Below are positions 23,480-35,270 of a stretch of DNA of 64,000 nucleotides, in pieces. The notes under the pieces are model-generated. The model was not told the origin of the DNA, did not search any database, and worked only from the letters and a program-made list of their open reading frames with translations. The stretch covers positions 43,783,575 through 43,847,574 of the forward strand of contig CM040423.1 in NCBI GenBank assembly GCA_022702705.1, given 5' to 3'. How positions within the stretch are numbered: position 1 is the stretch's first letter; each line of letters starts with the position of its first letter. The stretch comes from Papilionanthe hookeriana x Papilionanthe teres (taxonomy: Eukaryota > Streptophyta > Magnoliopsida > Asparagales > Orchidaceae). The position numbers were made by a program, and so were the translations under genes.

Positions 23480-24720
23480 CCATGATTAATCAAAATATTC
23501 ATGGATGGTGACCTCTCCACCCTTTTCTAGGCTGATTCACCGATCCTCCCTCGGCCCAAATCATCCATGGAAGGGTGCACCAAACCCAAAATGGTGGGTT
23601 GACCCATTTGGACCCAAAATGAGTCTCTCCCATTACCATTTTAATCCAAACCCTTTACACATGTCCATGGCCGATTGATTGCACAAACCTCCGACCACGA
23701 CCCACTGGACACGAGGGTGACCCATGCCTGCCGGCCGGCCGCACAGGTCGCCGGAAAACACCATGGCCGAGACCTTGGGAGGAGCCGAACTTTGGAATTC
23801 CACCTTCGTCCGAGTTGCCCGCATGCCCAGATGGCCACCATGGCTGCTCTTCACATGCCAAGAGCGGTGATCCCAACCCTTGGCCACCCACAGGAGAGCC
23901 TCCGGCCATGCTTATTTAAACACCACCCCCTCTCGGCCATGAGAGGTGCTGAACAAAACCTTAAGGAAACTGCGCCAAAATCATTCCGGATCACTCTCCA
24001 CACATAGAGCACTTGATCCCCACCGAATTCCGGCCCCGATTCCCTCCGGTGAGCTCGATTTTGAGCTCGAACTTTAGCCAAAAACCGGGACACTTCTTCA
24101 CGGTGAGCCAATCCCCAAATTGATTGGTCCTACACCTTCACCTGGACCGAGGGAAGAAGTCCCCGACGAAAGCCCCTCTCCGGGCCACCCGGTTGCTCCG
24201 GCCTCCAAGCTTTGTGATCGAGTCGTGGTCACTTTCATAGCTAGACAATTCACCGAGCCGAGGACTTCATGCCGGAGCTTACTTGGACCCAATCGAAGGT
24301 GACACAACTCTCGGATCGAAGCTTCACTTCTCCGAGCAAAGGTATGGACTCCCTCTTCTTCCCGAGCTTCCGGAGATTCTCATTTTAATTTGAGTCGATT
24401 TAAATGCATGTTTACCGTATGGATGTATTCGTCTCTTCGAGACGAATCCATAGAGCATAAGAACACGAAAATCCGTTGAGAATCGAGTGAGAAATTAGGG
24501 TTAGAAGGTTGACGGTCACGGGTGCACACCGGTCGTAGACGATGACCGGGAGCCGTTGGATCGCGCGTGTATCGAGCGGACGGTTCGGATTGCGTCGGAT
24601 CGAGAGAATGTTACGTGAACCGCGGGCCCGGGACGGGCGACTCGGATGGCGGCGCCCAATCGCAGCGCGACACGTACCCCTTCGGAGCTGCCGATGTTTC
24701 GCTGGCGCCGCGTGGATAAG
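23480..24720 (+). other. GC-rich block of the 5' LTR, likely core promoter and R region
   Basis: A sharp GC-rich island within AT-rich LTR, containing the TATTTAAA box at 23913 and several CGGTGAGC-like splice-donor sequences downstream (about 24046, 24100). Differences between the two LTRs are concentrated here. The block is probably the promoter and start of the transcribed leader; no protein is encoded convincingly. Confidence 0.5.
23913..23920 (+). promoter_or_regulatory. TATA-like box, 5' LTR
   Basis: TATTTAAA preceded by GCCATGCT and followed by a C-rich stretch, a plausible plant core promoter. The 3' LTR has the same box at 43901-43908. If used, U3 is about 2.4 kb and R plus U5 about 4.9 kb. 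Confidence 0.5.
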
Positions 24721-26540
24721 TAGATAAATAGGGTATTTAATGTATTTATTAAATATCAGAAACTTTGAAAATTCATAACTTTGTGTAGAAAAATCAGAAA
24801 AATAAAATAAAAATACCCTCTTGCTCAGTGAAGAGAGGAGAATAATGTGGAAAAGAAATCATTTAATTTCATCGAGTATTTTATTTTTAATGATTTATTT
24901 ACCCTCTGCATTGTTTTAATTCTCCATGCATATAGGAAATTCACCATGGCATGAGACCATAGGGCTTTTGAAGCCTCCGAATTTGGGAACATTCCACGAA
25001 TTTTCCAAAGTCGAAGCTCATCCTATGAGAAGTTATTGATTTTTCAAATTCATGTTACTTGTTTTGAATATTTTAAATCCAATAATTAGCATGTTGTGAA
25101 ATAAATTCTAGGAAAATTTGGTGATGTTTCTTATGACCGAGAGGACCACTAGGAAAAATAGGTTTTGAATTAATTCACTTGGAATAACCCTAATTGGCTT
25201 AAACACCCTAAATAGGTTCTTAATTAATTAGAGCTAATCATACATCAAATTGACTTGAAATCAATTCTCCACTGACCTTTAGGATCAGAGGAACCCACCA
25301 TAAAAGTTTGAAGTCGATTGGACTTGGTTAGCCATATCAAATGGGTTGATTAAGCCATTTAGCCAATTTAAACTTTGAAAATTTCTAACTTTCAAAATAC
25401 TTTTCAAAAATTCACCAAATTGGTTTTGGAGCCTCTCTGATATTAGGGGAATTTAAGAAAATTAAAATTGTAATTTTCTAAAAAAGTTGATTTTTTGCAT
25501 TATTTTAATATTTTTAATAATTAAAAAATAATAAAAATCACAAAAATAATAAAATTCACCAAAATGTCATATTTTGAATTTTAGTCACTTAGGAACAAAC
25601 CCCATATTTTTCCTAGGTCTCTATGATGAGTTATTAAATTTTAAAGCCCTAGGGTAATTTTAAAATAAAAAAAATGTATTTTCTAGCATTTTCACCAAAA
25701 TAATTCTAATAAATCAAAGAAAAATCAGAAAATTGTAAAAATTGATTCTTTGATTTCCTTGATATCAGAGAGATTTTTGAAAAATATAAAATTCATTTTT
25801 CAACCTGTATTTTATTTTTAAATTAATTAATACTCCAAAACTCAAAATAATTATAATAAAAAGAATATAACTCAAAAAATCACCAAAATTGGTCCAAGTG
25901 GTCCTCTGGTCATTAGGAATGTCCCATAATTTTCTTAAGGACAGAAACTTTCCCTTGGTCATATTATTAAATTTTCCTTGGAAATCTCTATTTTCCACCA
26001 AAAATAATTACATAAATAAATTAAATACAGAAAAATCACATTTTCTCCTCTAATGTCTTCATTGACATATGAGTGAAGTTACATAAAAATTTCAAGTTCA
26101 TTTGAGCTCAGTTTAATGAGTTATGAAATTATTAAGCTTGAAGGGCAAAATGGTAATTAAAATTTTAACATTTAATTAAAACTTTAGGCTTAATAAAATG
26201 AAAGAGTAAAATATTTGATCTTAATCTGATTTGGATGATTGAAATCTAAATAATTAAAGGGTAGAAACCTACTAAACAATTTAAAAATAATTAAAATAAA
26301 CCTTAATAAAATAATTAATTAAATTTGGAAGAATAATAAATTTGGAATTATTAAAATAGGGATGTTATTAGGAAGAAATTTGTTCTTTAATTTAAGAATC
26401 CCTAAATTAATCATCCCAATAATATTTAATTCCAAATTAAAATGATAATCCAAGTTTAAGATTTAAAATGCTAAAAGATTTAATCATTAAATTAAATTAA
26501 AGTTAAATTATTTAAAGCAAATCCCTTTAAAATAAAATGT

Positions 26541-26760
26541 TAAATTAAATTAAATTAAATTAAATTAAATTAAATTAAATTAAACTAAATTAAATTAAAT
26601 TAAATTAAATTAAATAAAAACTAAATCAAATTAAATTAAATCAAATTAAATAAAATTAAGCTGAACCATATCATATTAAATTAACTTAAAATTAAATTAA
26701 ATTAAATTGAACCACATTAAATTAAATTAAGTTAAATTAAATTAAATTGAATTAAATATA
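26541..26760. repeat. (AAATT)n pentanucleotide tract, 5' LTR
   Basis: A pure TAAAT/AAATT run of about 75 bp from 26541, followed by an interrupted, degenerate continuation. The 3' LTR counterpart is much longer and differently interrupted. Confidence 0.9.
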
Positions 26761-28129
26761 ACATCACTTAAGACATAAAGAAATTCAAAATAAATCTAAA
26801 ACAACTTGAACACCTATTCCAAACTTAAATCCATTAACTAAAATTAAATTACAACTCACTTGAACATCCATTTGCCCTCGAAAGCTCGTGATGTCATAAC
26901 TCTTAAAAAGGAGTGTTAAAAGAAGCGTTACTTCACTTATAGGATATTCAAATGTCCTAGTTCAACTGAGCAAGATAACAAAATTTAAACTCCCGGACGA
27001 TTAATTCATTTGTATACTTAAATTCATTTGGACTTAGAATAATCCTAGAAATGTTGAAAAGATGTTTAAGATTCGTCTTAAGCACTTCCTCAATATGATA
27101 GGATATTTATAAGAACAATTGAACTTAGTTGTTCTTTGATGAAGAAAATCGTCTTTAAACCAAAACACAAGAACCTAGACGTCATAGGAAATGACTAGCT
27201 GTAGGATTAGGAACTTGGTAGAAAACCATAACCCTTCCTTTAGCTTTACCTAGGAACTTACTTTAAATGCTTAAATATTCTAATTGTGTTTTAAGTGCGG
27301 CTTGGGATGACGGGAAGACCCTCCGGGTACGCTTTTATTTTATTGCAATTTACTTTACTTGCAATTTATTTAATCGCATCACACTTACTTTTCTTGCATG
27401 ATAAACAAGCTGTTGCATGAAAATCTACACCTTTAGGATAGTCCCTAAAGCTGAAACCAAAACTAAATTAAAAGTCATTACAAGATAAAACTCACCGCCA
27501 CAACATTTCAAAATATAAGACAACTCGAAATTTAATCACAAACGAACAACAAAACTACAACTACAATTAAATTAAAACGTCTTGTTGGATGATCGGGAAT
27601 ACCTCGGATGATGTAACCTACGTGTTGCTAACGGGATTTCCCACGGTCTAAATGAAAGTGTGGAACTCATTCGGTTGAGTTTAGCAAATTCATACGGACT
27701 AAGTGAATCCGATAAAAATAACGATGCGGAAGGATGGAGCCGTGGGATCTTAACCGGTGTTGTTATAATCAACTTTAAGATTTGTTTAATTAAAATATTA
27801 AAAACACCTGGATTTTAAGATCTTCTCTAAACCGGAACACTCCTCTCATCCCCGATTTATGACTTCTAAAACCAAACCTCTGCAACAACAAGGAGCTTGG
27901 AGCATGGTGGGCGACACGGCCATCGTCATCGATGAAAACTCGAGTCTACTTGACAAAACTTTCTTAGAATTAAATAACCAAACCATAGGACTTCGAGGTA
28001 GTTCGCCTAGTGCGACATAAATCCTCGAACCTTTTTTTAGGCATTTGCATTGCAAATTAAGCCCTAATCGGTCTTAGGACTCCGAGGTAGTCGTTTGGTA
28101 CGACATAAACCCTCATATCTTCGAAGTTT

Positions 28130-28153
28130 ATTTGTATGATTTTATCATACAAA
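28130..28153. repeat. Hairpin in 5' LTR (U5)
   Basis: Inverted repeat ATTTGTATGA / TCATACAAAT around a short T-rich loop. The 3' LTR has it intact at about 48196-48219. Confidence 0.75.
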
Positions 28154-28509
28154 TATAAGTCCAAATTAACTAAAATTGGCAAGATTGAAATATAAGATAA
28201 TATTAGGACTTTCCTAAATTCGAAGCCAAACAATAGGATAGTCGAGAAATTACGAAGTTCGCTTCGAATCCGTGATTTCTCCTACCTTTCTTCCTTTGAA
28301 TTCCCAAAATAAAAATGTTCAAAATTTGATCCATTCCCTATTGAAATTCCAAAAAATTCAATCCCTTGAAAACTTAAACTTTGAAATTCTTGAGAGCAGA
28401 ACTACTGATTATTATCGAGAGTTTTCTTAGGTGATCCCCGTCACTTAAGATGTAATTAACTATAGGGGCTTGCCCTTATAGGGAATTTTAAGAACCCAGG
28501 TAATATAAA

Positions 28510-28539
28510 CCCTGCTTAATTCATTTATATTAAGCAGGG
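28510..28539. repeat. Hairpin near the end of the 5' LTR
   Basis: CCCTGCTTAA, a 10-nt loop, then TTAAGCAGGG: a perfect 10-bp stem, about 270 bp before the primer-binding site, hence in the RNA leader. The 3' LTR equivalent (48575-48604) has CCTCGCTTAA / TTAAGCGAGG, different bases but again a perfect stem. Confidence 0.85.
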
Positions 28540-28812
28540 GAATTTGTCGGCTTATAAAATTGGTTCGCAGACCAAACGAATGTCACAAATCTTCTAGTTT
28601 ATTTAATCGAGCCCCATCATCGAAGCAATGTGTCTATTCTTCGGGATAGATACATGGTTTGTGATACGGTGCTCGTTTATATAAACTATTCGGGATGTGA
28701 GATCGGTTTGATTTCATATCTTGAAATTTTCAAATTTAAAATTATTTTCAAAATCAAATATTACTTTTCAAATTATTTATATAAATTAAAATTAAAATAC
28801 GCCGACAATTTC

Positions 28813-28830
28813 TGGCGACTCCGCTGGGGA
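28813..28830 (+). other. Primer-binding site
   Basis: TGGCGACTCCGCTGGGGA, five bases after the LTR end. It starts with TGG as required to pair with a tRNA CCA end. The sequence is of the type used by Ogre/Tat elements, reported as complementary to a tRNA-Arg; the tRNA identity is from memory, the motif is seen. Confidence 0.85.
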
Positions 28831-29195
28831 AAATTCCTCTCTCCATTTTTAATCAAATAGTTCTTTCAAAAATCGGTAGTGTATCCATGTCCCTAATGGA
28901 TCAAACTACCCTTCTTTCCGTTGGAATACTATGTTCATTTCTATCTTGAACGAGTATAGCCAACATTCTCTCGGATTTAGGAGCCACTGTTTAAACACCC
29001 CTAAACAGAGAGGTTCGAGATCCTTTTACCTCATTTCGAGGTGGGGTGGACCCCGATAGGTGTTAGTTTAGGAGTGATCCTTCGAGTCGAGAAGTCTTGC
29101 ATAAGACTTTCTTTTCCTTTCCAACTCTGAATCAAATTCATTACCTTCTCTACACCTTTGAACATTCCGTTCTAAATAAACAAATCCTCTAATGA
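28831..29195. other. Retrotransposon leader
   Basis: Untranslated leader between the primer-binding site and the first coding-like region. No frame of note. Confidence 0.5.
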
Positions 29196-29720
29196 ATGAC
29201 TCTTTTAATAAATATACATGAACAAGAATGTGTTCGGACTCTTTTCGATTCCTTTCTTTTCGTCTCGATGAGAAGAAGCATAGCTTGGGGCCGACAATCG
29301 AATCTACCTTGCGAAATGGAAACCCCAAAGTCGATTTTCTCCTTCACCAATGGACTGGACTTCGCTGTTTACAAGGATGAGCTGCCCGACAATGGGATCA
29401 TCCGGTTTGGACAAGGATTCGAAAACACAAATGTCAAGATCGTTGACGTTACCCTTTTCGCACTGATGGACAAAGTGTCGAAGCGAGAAACCCATGATTG
29501 AGTTCGACCTTAAGTCAACTCGAGAATTTCCTCCTCGCAAAGGGTTCCAGCTGAGAGAAATACCGCTGTCCAAAGGAGGACCCGTTATCTCTACCCCCAC
29601 CTGGTGCTAGTCGTCTCTACACTACCCCGGCTCCCGCCAAGCGAAGGGGAAGGAAGTTCAAATTTGCAACGAGTATGTTACCGTGGAGGGTACGGATTTC
29701 CGTGCAAGACCTTCGTTTTT
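29196..29720 (+). pseudogene. Extra 5' coding region upstream of gag (Ogre ORF1-like), broken
   Basis: A 101-codon frame (29196-29501) includes SIFSFTNGLDFAVYKDEL, then NGIIRFGQGF. It stops at 29499, and coding-like sequence continues in another frame (MIEFDLKSTREFPP from 29492; PAPAKRRGRKFKF at about 29640). Ogre elements are known for an extra frame between the 5' LTR and gag, of unknown function, and this is in the right place. At least two frame changes. The similarity is positional; I cannot confirm sequence homology to published Ogre ORF1. Confidence 0.45.
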
Positions 29721-30850
29721 GAAATTGGGTCCGGCTCGAGGGTTCCACCCCTAACACGGACTCGGAGGAGAAACGGAGGCGGGAAGATTGCCGGGAAGGC
29801 CGGAGCTGCTGAAGTCGCTTTCTTAGAAGAAATCCTCGAGTACACACCACTACTCGAATACATACCATTGTACGAGTATACACCCCTTTTGGAAGGAAGT
29901 AGATTCCATCCCTTTCCGCCGCAGCTGACGAGGAAAATGTCCGCAGGATTGCTTCTACATTACCTCGACCCGCATACTATAGTGACAACAGAAAGAAAAG
30001 GGCTAGGGTTACACCATTTGCCCGACTACAGACTGTGATTGAGAAATTAGCAAAGAAAGAAAGATGCCCTGTATCGGAAATTTTAAGAAGGATAGGGCGG
30101 GTGCCGGCCAAATCCCATCTTGGGCCGCGAGTAGAATCTGCTATCGCTGCAGAAGAGCCTAATAAGAAGATGAAGGTTAGTCCACCTGTTGTTGTTTCAG
30201 GTTTACAGATCAGGGAGGATACCACCTTCCAGCATTCGGCCGACAGACCATCCGGTCCTAGGCCCTCTGCTGCTAGAAGGATGGTATGGCGTCCCACTAC
30301 CGGCCAATTAAGACCGAAACAACGACCAGAAAAGGAAAGTCTCGTCAGGAGACTTGAGTCCGAGGAAAGTGCTACCGCAGTAAAGGGGACTCATGAGAAA
30401 GAAACTCGACAATTGTCACATGAAACCTGCAAGGATATACAGAAAAGACCACTAGAAGATGCTATGGAGAAGCTAAGAACTGATATTCGTCGGCTAGCAA
30501 GGGAAAGAGAAGAGAAGTTCGGAGATGAAGTTGACTCGTCAGAGTTCATGGATGATGAATATGCAGAAATTAACATGGTCGAAACACGAGCTTCGTCAGC
30601 TTCACAAGGTGCTCCTGCAGCCGCAGAAGAGAGGAGCCGAAGTAATGAGGAGGCGGCTTCAAGAGAAAGATGATACGATCGCCCAAATGGCGAAAAGGAT
30701 GGAAGAGATGGTTATAGCCCCTAGCCACTCTCCACGAGTCGAGTTCAACCCCAAAGAGAGACACCCCGGAAGTCATTCACATTGTAGACGGAGGAAAGGA
30801 GATTACATCCGTCAACGGGGATGATCAATTAAAGAAGGATGCAACACAAA
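29721..30850 (+). pseudogene. Basic, charged region leading into gag
   Basis: Frames at 29604-30038 and 30035-30673 are joined by a four-base overlap. The first carries a repeated EYTPLLEYIPLYEYTPLLE. The second (212 codons) is rich in Arg, Lys and Glu, has NKKMKVSPP and REREEKFGDE, and then INMVETRASS at 30567-30596, a typical start region of Tat-lineage gag. A heptad-like stretch (RRLQEKDDTIAQMAKRMEEM) follows in the next frame at about 30643-30704 and looks like a short coiled coil. It may be the end of the 5' extra frame, the N-terminus of gag, or both. Confidence 0.45.
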
Positions 30851-31992
30851 GTATGATTCCGGAAAAGGATATCAAGAGCTTGGTGGAACGGCGAAGTGCA
30901 GAAGCCTTGGCACAATTAAAGAGCGAGACATCCATTCGGACTAGTAGACCTTACCACGAAGAATTCGACGCTGTCCAATATCCGAAAGGCTTTGTACCAC
31001 CTCTGTTCAAGACCTTTGATGGAACCGGAAACCCTCGGCAGCATGTTGCACATTTTCGTGCCAGTTGTTGCAATGCGGCGGAAGTGATGCTTTACTCTTC
31101 AGACAATTTGTCGGCGGCTCGTCGGGGATCGCCTTTGATTGGTATGCGGAATTACCGAACGGTTCGGTGAAGACATTTTCGAATTATAGAACCTCTTCAT
31201 CAAGCGATTTGCGGGAGCTCAGCACCACATCACTATAGGTGATTTAGTGGTAGAGAAGCGAAGCCGAACGAAACCTTGGTGGACTACATACTTCGATGGA
31301 GGAATCTAAGTATGAAGTGTGAGCCACGACTACAAGAACAACATGCGATCGGCATTTTACTTAAGAGCATTCATGGCCCGATAAGCACTTCTCCTCGAGG
31401 GATTTACTTATTAAGACTTTCGAGAAGTTGTTAAGTAAGGCCGGAAGCTTGCAAGAGGAGGCGAAGCAATTAAGTTTCACCGATAAAACGGACAAACAGA
31501 AGCCCGTGAAAACTTTTGAAAGAAGTCCGGGATCGTCGCGGCGAATCGATAAAGGCAAGCAGCCGATACAAATATCGTCGAACGGCCGCGAGCAACCTCA
31601 ACGGAATTACCGGCAACCCCGACCCGACTATCGATCATCTCGACGAGTATGAACAACCGCCTCATCCACAACGTACGTTTAGGGAGTTCCTGAGCAGGGA
31701 GTATCCGTTCAAGAATGAGGCAGTGCCGAAAATGTTCCGCAGACTGATGAAGACTCCAGATTTCCAACTGCCAGAGCCTAAAAGACCAGAAGAAGTCGAC
31801 AAGAGAGGTGATCCCAACTTTTGCCCTTACCACCGGATACTTGGACACAAGATAGAAGATTGTATTACCTTCAAGAGTTGGCTCAACGACAATCTTCGGA
31901 AAGGGAATATAATGATCCCGAAAGAATACATGAAGGAACCCCAGAAAGGAGGTTCCGTCAATGTTATCTCGACGGATTTCATTGTTCGATAG
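30574..31992 (+). pseudogene. gag: gag capsid/nucleocapsid, broken
   Basis: Retrotransposon gag forms the virus-like particle. Readable pieces are LVERRSAEALAQLK and PPLFKTFDGTGNPRQHV (30880-31055, the start of the gag capsid domain), FDWYAELPNGSVKTF (31135-31180), ETLVDYILRWRNLSMKC (31272-31322), KAGSLQEEAKQLSF (31437-31478) and the C-terminal 158-codon frame 31516-31992. The last holds C-P-Y-H, G-H and D-C at 31822-31863, i.e. C-X2-H-X4-H-X4-C, a variant of the CCHC RNA-binding knuckle with His in the second position, as seen in some Tat elements. At least four frame changes lie between 30660 and 31520. It is the first gene of the gag-pol series. Confidence 0.8.
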
Positions 31993-33059
31993 ATCCCATG
32001 CGACCGATGATGGATGGACTACCGCTTGGACAAAGTCTTCGAAGAAGGTTTTGGATCACATCCAAGCCGCTTCGGTGCGAGCTTCGATTCAAAGTTCGAA
32101 AACTCGTCAAGTCGGCGCTATCACTTGCGATAGAAGAACCGCCTCAACAAGAGATGATCGAAGAAAAGAAGAAAATTGACGAAGAAGAGAAGACCGAGGC
32201 ACCTAAGGCTAGACTAGGGGTCGCTTATCCTAGGATAGTTGTTTCCGATTCGGGGAGAAATCCCTCGAACCTCCGACTCCGTATGATTATTTGCTCACTC
32301 CGGTGGGATCTTATAATGATGAGGGTTATGGCGTTGGCTACGTTTTGACTGTTTCTAACGATTACGTAACTAGCGACAATCAACCTAATCCGGACTTCGA
32401 TTCCGATACAAACAACAATTCTCAAATCATACACAATCTCGACGATCACAATGACAAAGAAGACATCCACCAGGGAGGCTACGAGAGTTCAACAAGCGAC
32501 GAATCTATTTGCGAGTTTCGAGGAGCTCCAATCACGATAGAGTTAGAGCCTTCGGACTCCGAAGCTAATCCTGAAGAACTTGTCATTCCAATTCAGAAGG
32601 AGACACCAACAAACTCAATGCTAGATTCAGAAGAAATCACAGAAGTTAACTTAAGAAGTGGAAGAGTTCTACCTCCGAGAATGGGTCCAAAAGACAAAGG
32701 AAAGCAGGTGGTTGTTCAGGAAGAACCAACCCCGGCAGAAGAAATACCCATTCGAGAAGAGAACGAGGCACATGAAAACAAAGTGGACTACAACGTGCTA
32801 GCCCATCTTAGGAAACTACCGACCAAGCGAGCATCTACGACGCTCTCATCTTATCAAAGGAGATGAGAGAAGCTCGATCAAGGCCTTACTTGATCCGAGA
32901 AATTTGCTTAGCTCAAATGGCCGGAGATTCCTTAGATGAGGTTTGCTCGTTAAAGGAACATCGAGGTGTTACCTTCACGGACAATGATCTATTACTTGGG
33001 ACGACGGACTACAACCGACCGTTGTACATTTCGGTTACAATTAGGAAGTTTACACTCTC
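31993..33059 (+). pseudogene. gag-protease linker region, broken
   Basis: Long acidic linker. A 191-codon frame at 32291-32866 is rich in Asp, Asn and Ser (PNPDFDSDTNNNSQ) and then has EVNLRSGRVLPP and VDYNVLAHLRKLP; the last is the conserved pre-protease segment of Tat elements. 32863-33060 continues this with FTDNDLLLGTTDYNRPLYIS. Frame changes near 32855 and 32910-33060. Confidence 0.6.
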
Positions 33060-33491
33060 CGAGTATTGGTGGATCCGGGAGCATCAATCAATATAATGAA
33101 TCTTCGAACGCTAGCATACTTGGAAATTGATGCTCGCGAGCTCGAAGCGGACAAAATGTTATTAAGAGGATTCAACCAGAAAGGAGAAAGAGCCCTCGGA
33201 TCAATAACACTGCTAATGAAGACCGGTGACTTAGCAAAGACAACCGCGAAATTTCACATAATTGATTCGAAACGTCGTTCAACGCTCTATCGGGCCGACC
33301 ATGGATACATGAAAACAGGATGGTACCATCATCTCTACATCAATGCATTAAATACTACGATGGAGGGGAACGAGTGTATTAAAGGTGACTTACAACCGTT
33401 CTCCGTACATGAAATCGGAATCCATGAAGATGCAGACTTATTATGCACCTCCGAAGAAAACAATCTTCTCCGGAGATACCATAACAAATAA
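33060..33491 (+). pseudogene. Retrotransposon aspartic protease, broken
   Basis: Single-domain retropepsin that cuts the gag-pol polyprotein. The active-site motif is VDPGASINIMN (33066-33098), with Asp-Pro-Gly in place of the usual D-S/T-G, followed by LRTLAYLEID and LLRGFNQKGERALGSI, matching the Tat protease fold. FHIIDSK follows at 33255, after which the frame breaks, and the FNxLLGRPW-type flap-end motif is only partly readable near 33278-33305. The DPGAS change might weaken catalysis, although DxGAS variants are common in this lineage. Confidence 0.75.
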
Positions 33492-34419
33492 AGCAAAGGA
33501 AATTTGGGACCACGAAGAACTCGAAATTCTAGTCCAACGAGTCACTCACCACTCCCTTACGGCGAGATGGTGAAGGTCTCTCCACAACTCACATCCGAGG
33601 TCGAGGCCGGGACGAGGTCGTGGCGGAGACATTAGGACGATTGGACGGAGGAAACCGACCATCAATGTTGATTGGGAAGATAGTTACGAAGAAGAAAAAG
33701 AAATCAAACAAGAAGCGAGCGACAATAAGTCGGAAGAAGCCGCAATTCGAATCCCTCTCGAAGATGAAAGAAACGAAGAATATAAATCGATGTACGAGAA
33801 GATTAACCACTATGTACATACTATGAACCTGACCCCGATCCATTCTAATAAGATCGAGGGTATGGAGGTCAAAGAGGTACGTAGCGGTGGTGCAAAGCCC
33901 ATCAAATTCTACCGTGGTGCTCCTTCCTCCAAAACCGAAAATAATGTACAATTTGAAGATGCTACTTCATCGAATTAATGGAATTACCTTTTGAGTGGTA
34001 CTCTCCCCGTGTTCAAAATTTAATTCGGCGTGGTTTCTTACCTCGACAATGGACAAAAGGTCGATCACAACATTTTGAAAAATTATGGAATAACTCCGGT
34101 CGTCCACCCAATGCAAAACATGGTCTCGGATTCGGCACAGTAGGATCGATTGACGATACTGAATTTTGCATGGTTGTCACTTGCGAGTCTAATGAAAACT
34201 GCATGGAAGCTACGGAAGAACTCGAAGATTTACAAATTGGAGATGCTCCACCGCAGTTCGAAGAAGAGATCAAATCTACGATAGATGAGTTAACGGAAGT
34301 TAACTTAGGTACTAAGCAAAGAACCTAGACCTACCTTTGTTAGCTCCTTACTCAATAAAGAAGACTCCGAAGAAATAATTAAGTTATTAATGGAATTTAA
34401 AGACTCGTTTTGCTTGGAG
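33492..34419 (+). pseudogene. Protease-reverse transcriptase connector, broken
   Basis: Two open stretches, 33620-33978 and 33978-34328 (116 codons: LPFEWYSPRVQNLIRRGF, then HGLGFGTVGSID). This connector is typical in Tat/Ogre elements. Ogre is reported to splice out an intron between protease and reverse transcriptase; stops are dense at 33570-33620 and near 34328, but I see no decisive intron borders. Confidence 0.5.
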
Positions 34420-35270
34420 CTACGATGAGATGCCGGGTTTAGCTCCGGAGGTCGCGATCCATAAGCTAGGAGTGGACCTCGCTTCGTTCCGATCGGACAA
34501 GGTCCCGGAAGAATGCGTCTAGAAATCGAACAACAAGTCATAGCCGAAGTTAAAAAGCTAATAAACGCCAAATTTGTCCGTGAAGAACAATACCCGACTT
34601 GGTTAGCCAATGTAGTACCGATCGAGAAGAAGAATGGTCGGATCGAATTTGTGTGGATTTCAGAGATTTAAACAAGGCATGTCCAAAAGATGAATTCCCT
34701 CTACCGATCCAAGAATTAATGATTGACATTGCTTCGACACATGAAATATTTTCGTTCATGGATGGATCTTCAGGATACAACCAGATAAAAATGGCTCCAG
34801 AAGATGAAAAACTTACAGCATTCGTAACGCCGATCGGGGTATATTGCTACACGAGTAATGCCATTTGGATCGAAGAATGCAGGAGCAACCTACCGGAGAG
34901 CGATGACAAGAATTTTTGATGATCTCATCCACAATCAAGTCGAATGCTACGTGGATGATGTGGTCATCAAAAGCAAAGTAAAGGAAAACCACTCGTATGA
35001 TTTGAGAATTGTTTTCGAACGATTAAGACAATTTAACCTTAAGATGAATCCCTTAAAATGCGCCTTCGGCGTCACTTCCGGAAATTCTTAGGATTCGTTG
35101 TCCGACATCGCGGAATTGAAATCGACCCGGAAAAGATTAAAGCTATCTTAGAAATGCCGCCTCCCAAAACCTTAAAACAACTACGATCTTTTCAAGGGAA
35201 GCCGGCATACTTCGACGCTTTATCTCAAACTTGTCGAGTAGGTGTCGGCCTTTCTCGGCACTAGTTAAAA
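34420..35270 (+). pseudogene. Reverse transcriptase, broken
   Basis: RNA-dependent DNA polymerase of the element. Motifs in order: FAWSYDEMPGL (34408-34440), LINAKFVREEQYPTWLANVV (34557-34616), VDFRDLNKACPKDEFPLP (34653-34706), FMDGSSGYNQIKMAPEDE (34757-34810), MPFGSKNAGATYRRAM (34858-34905), YVDD at 34948-34959 (catalytic Asp pair present) and FLGFVVRHRGIEIDPEKI (35087-35141). Frame changes occur near 34490, 34640, 34852 (an extra base before MPFG) and 35088. All catalytic motifs are therefore present but spread over several frames. Confidence 0.9.

Larger units (their letters stand above)
21541..28807 (+). repeat. 5' LTR (7,267 bp)
   Basis: Starts TGTTGACC and ends GCCGACA. Compositional zones in order: 21541-22060 ordinary; 22060-23330 extremely G-poor on +; 23480-24720 GC-rich with a TATA-like box; 24720-26540 AT-rich; 26541-26760 (AAATT)n; 26760-28807 with two strong hairpins near the end. 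There is no credible coding content. The paired LTR is 41528-48871. Confidence 0.95.

Noticed and set aside
30391..30576. Antisense frames opposite gag, protease and integrase
   Set aside because: The sense strand has recognisable domains; the antisense frames are shadows.
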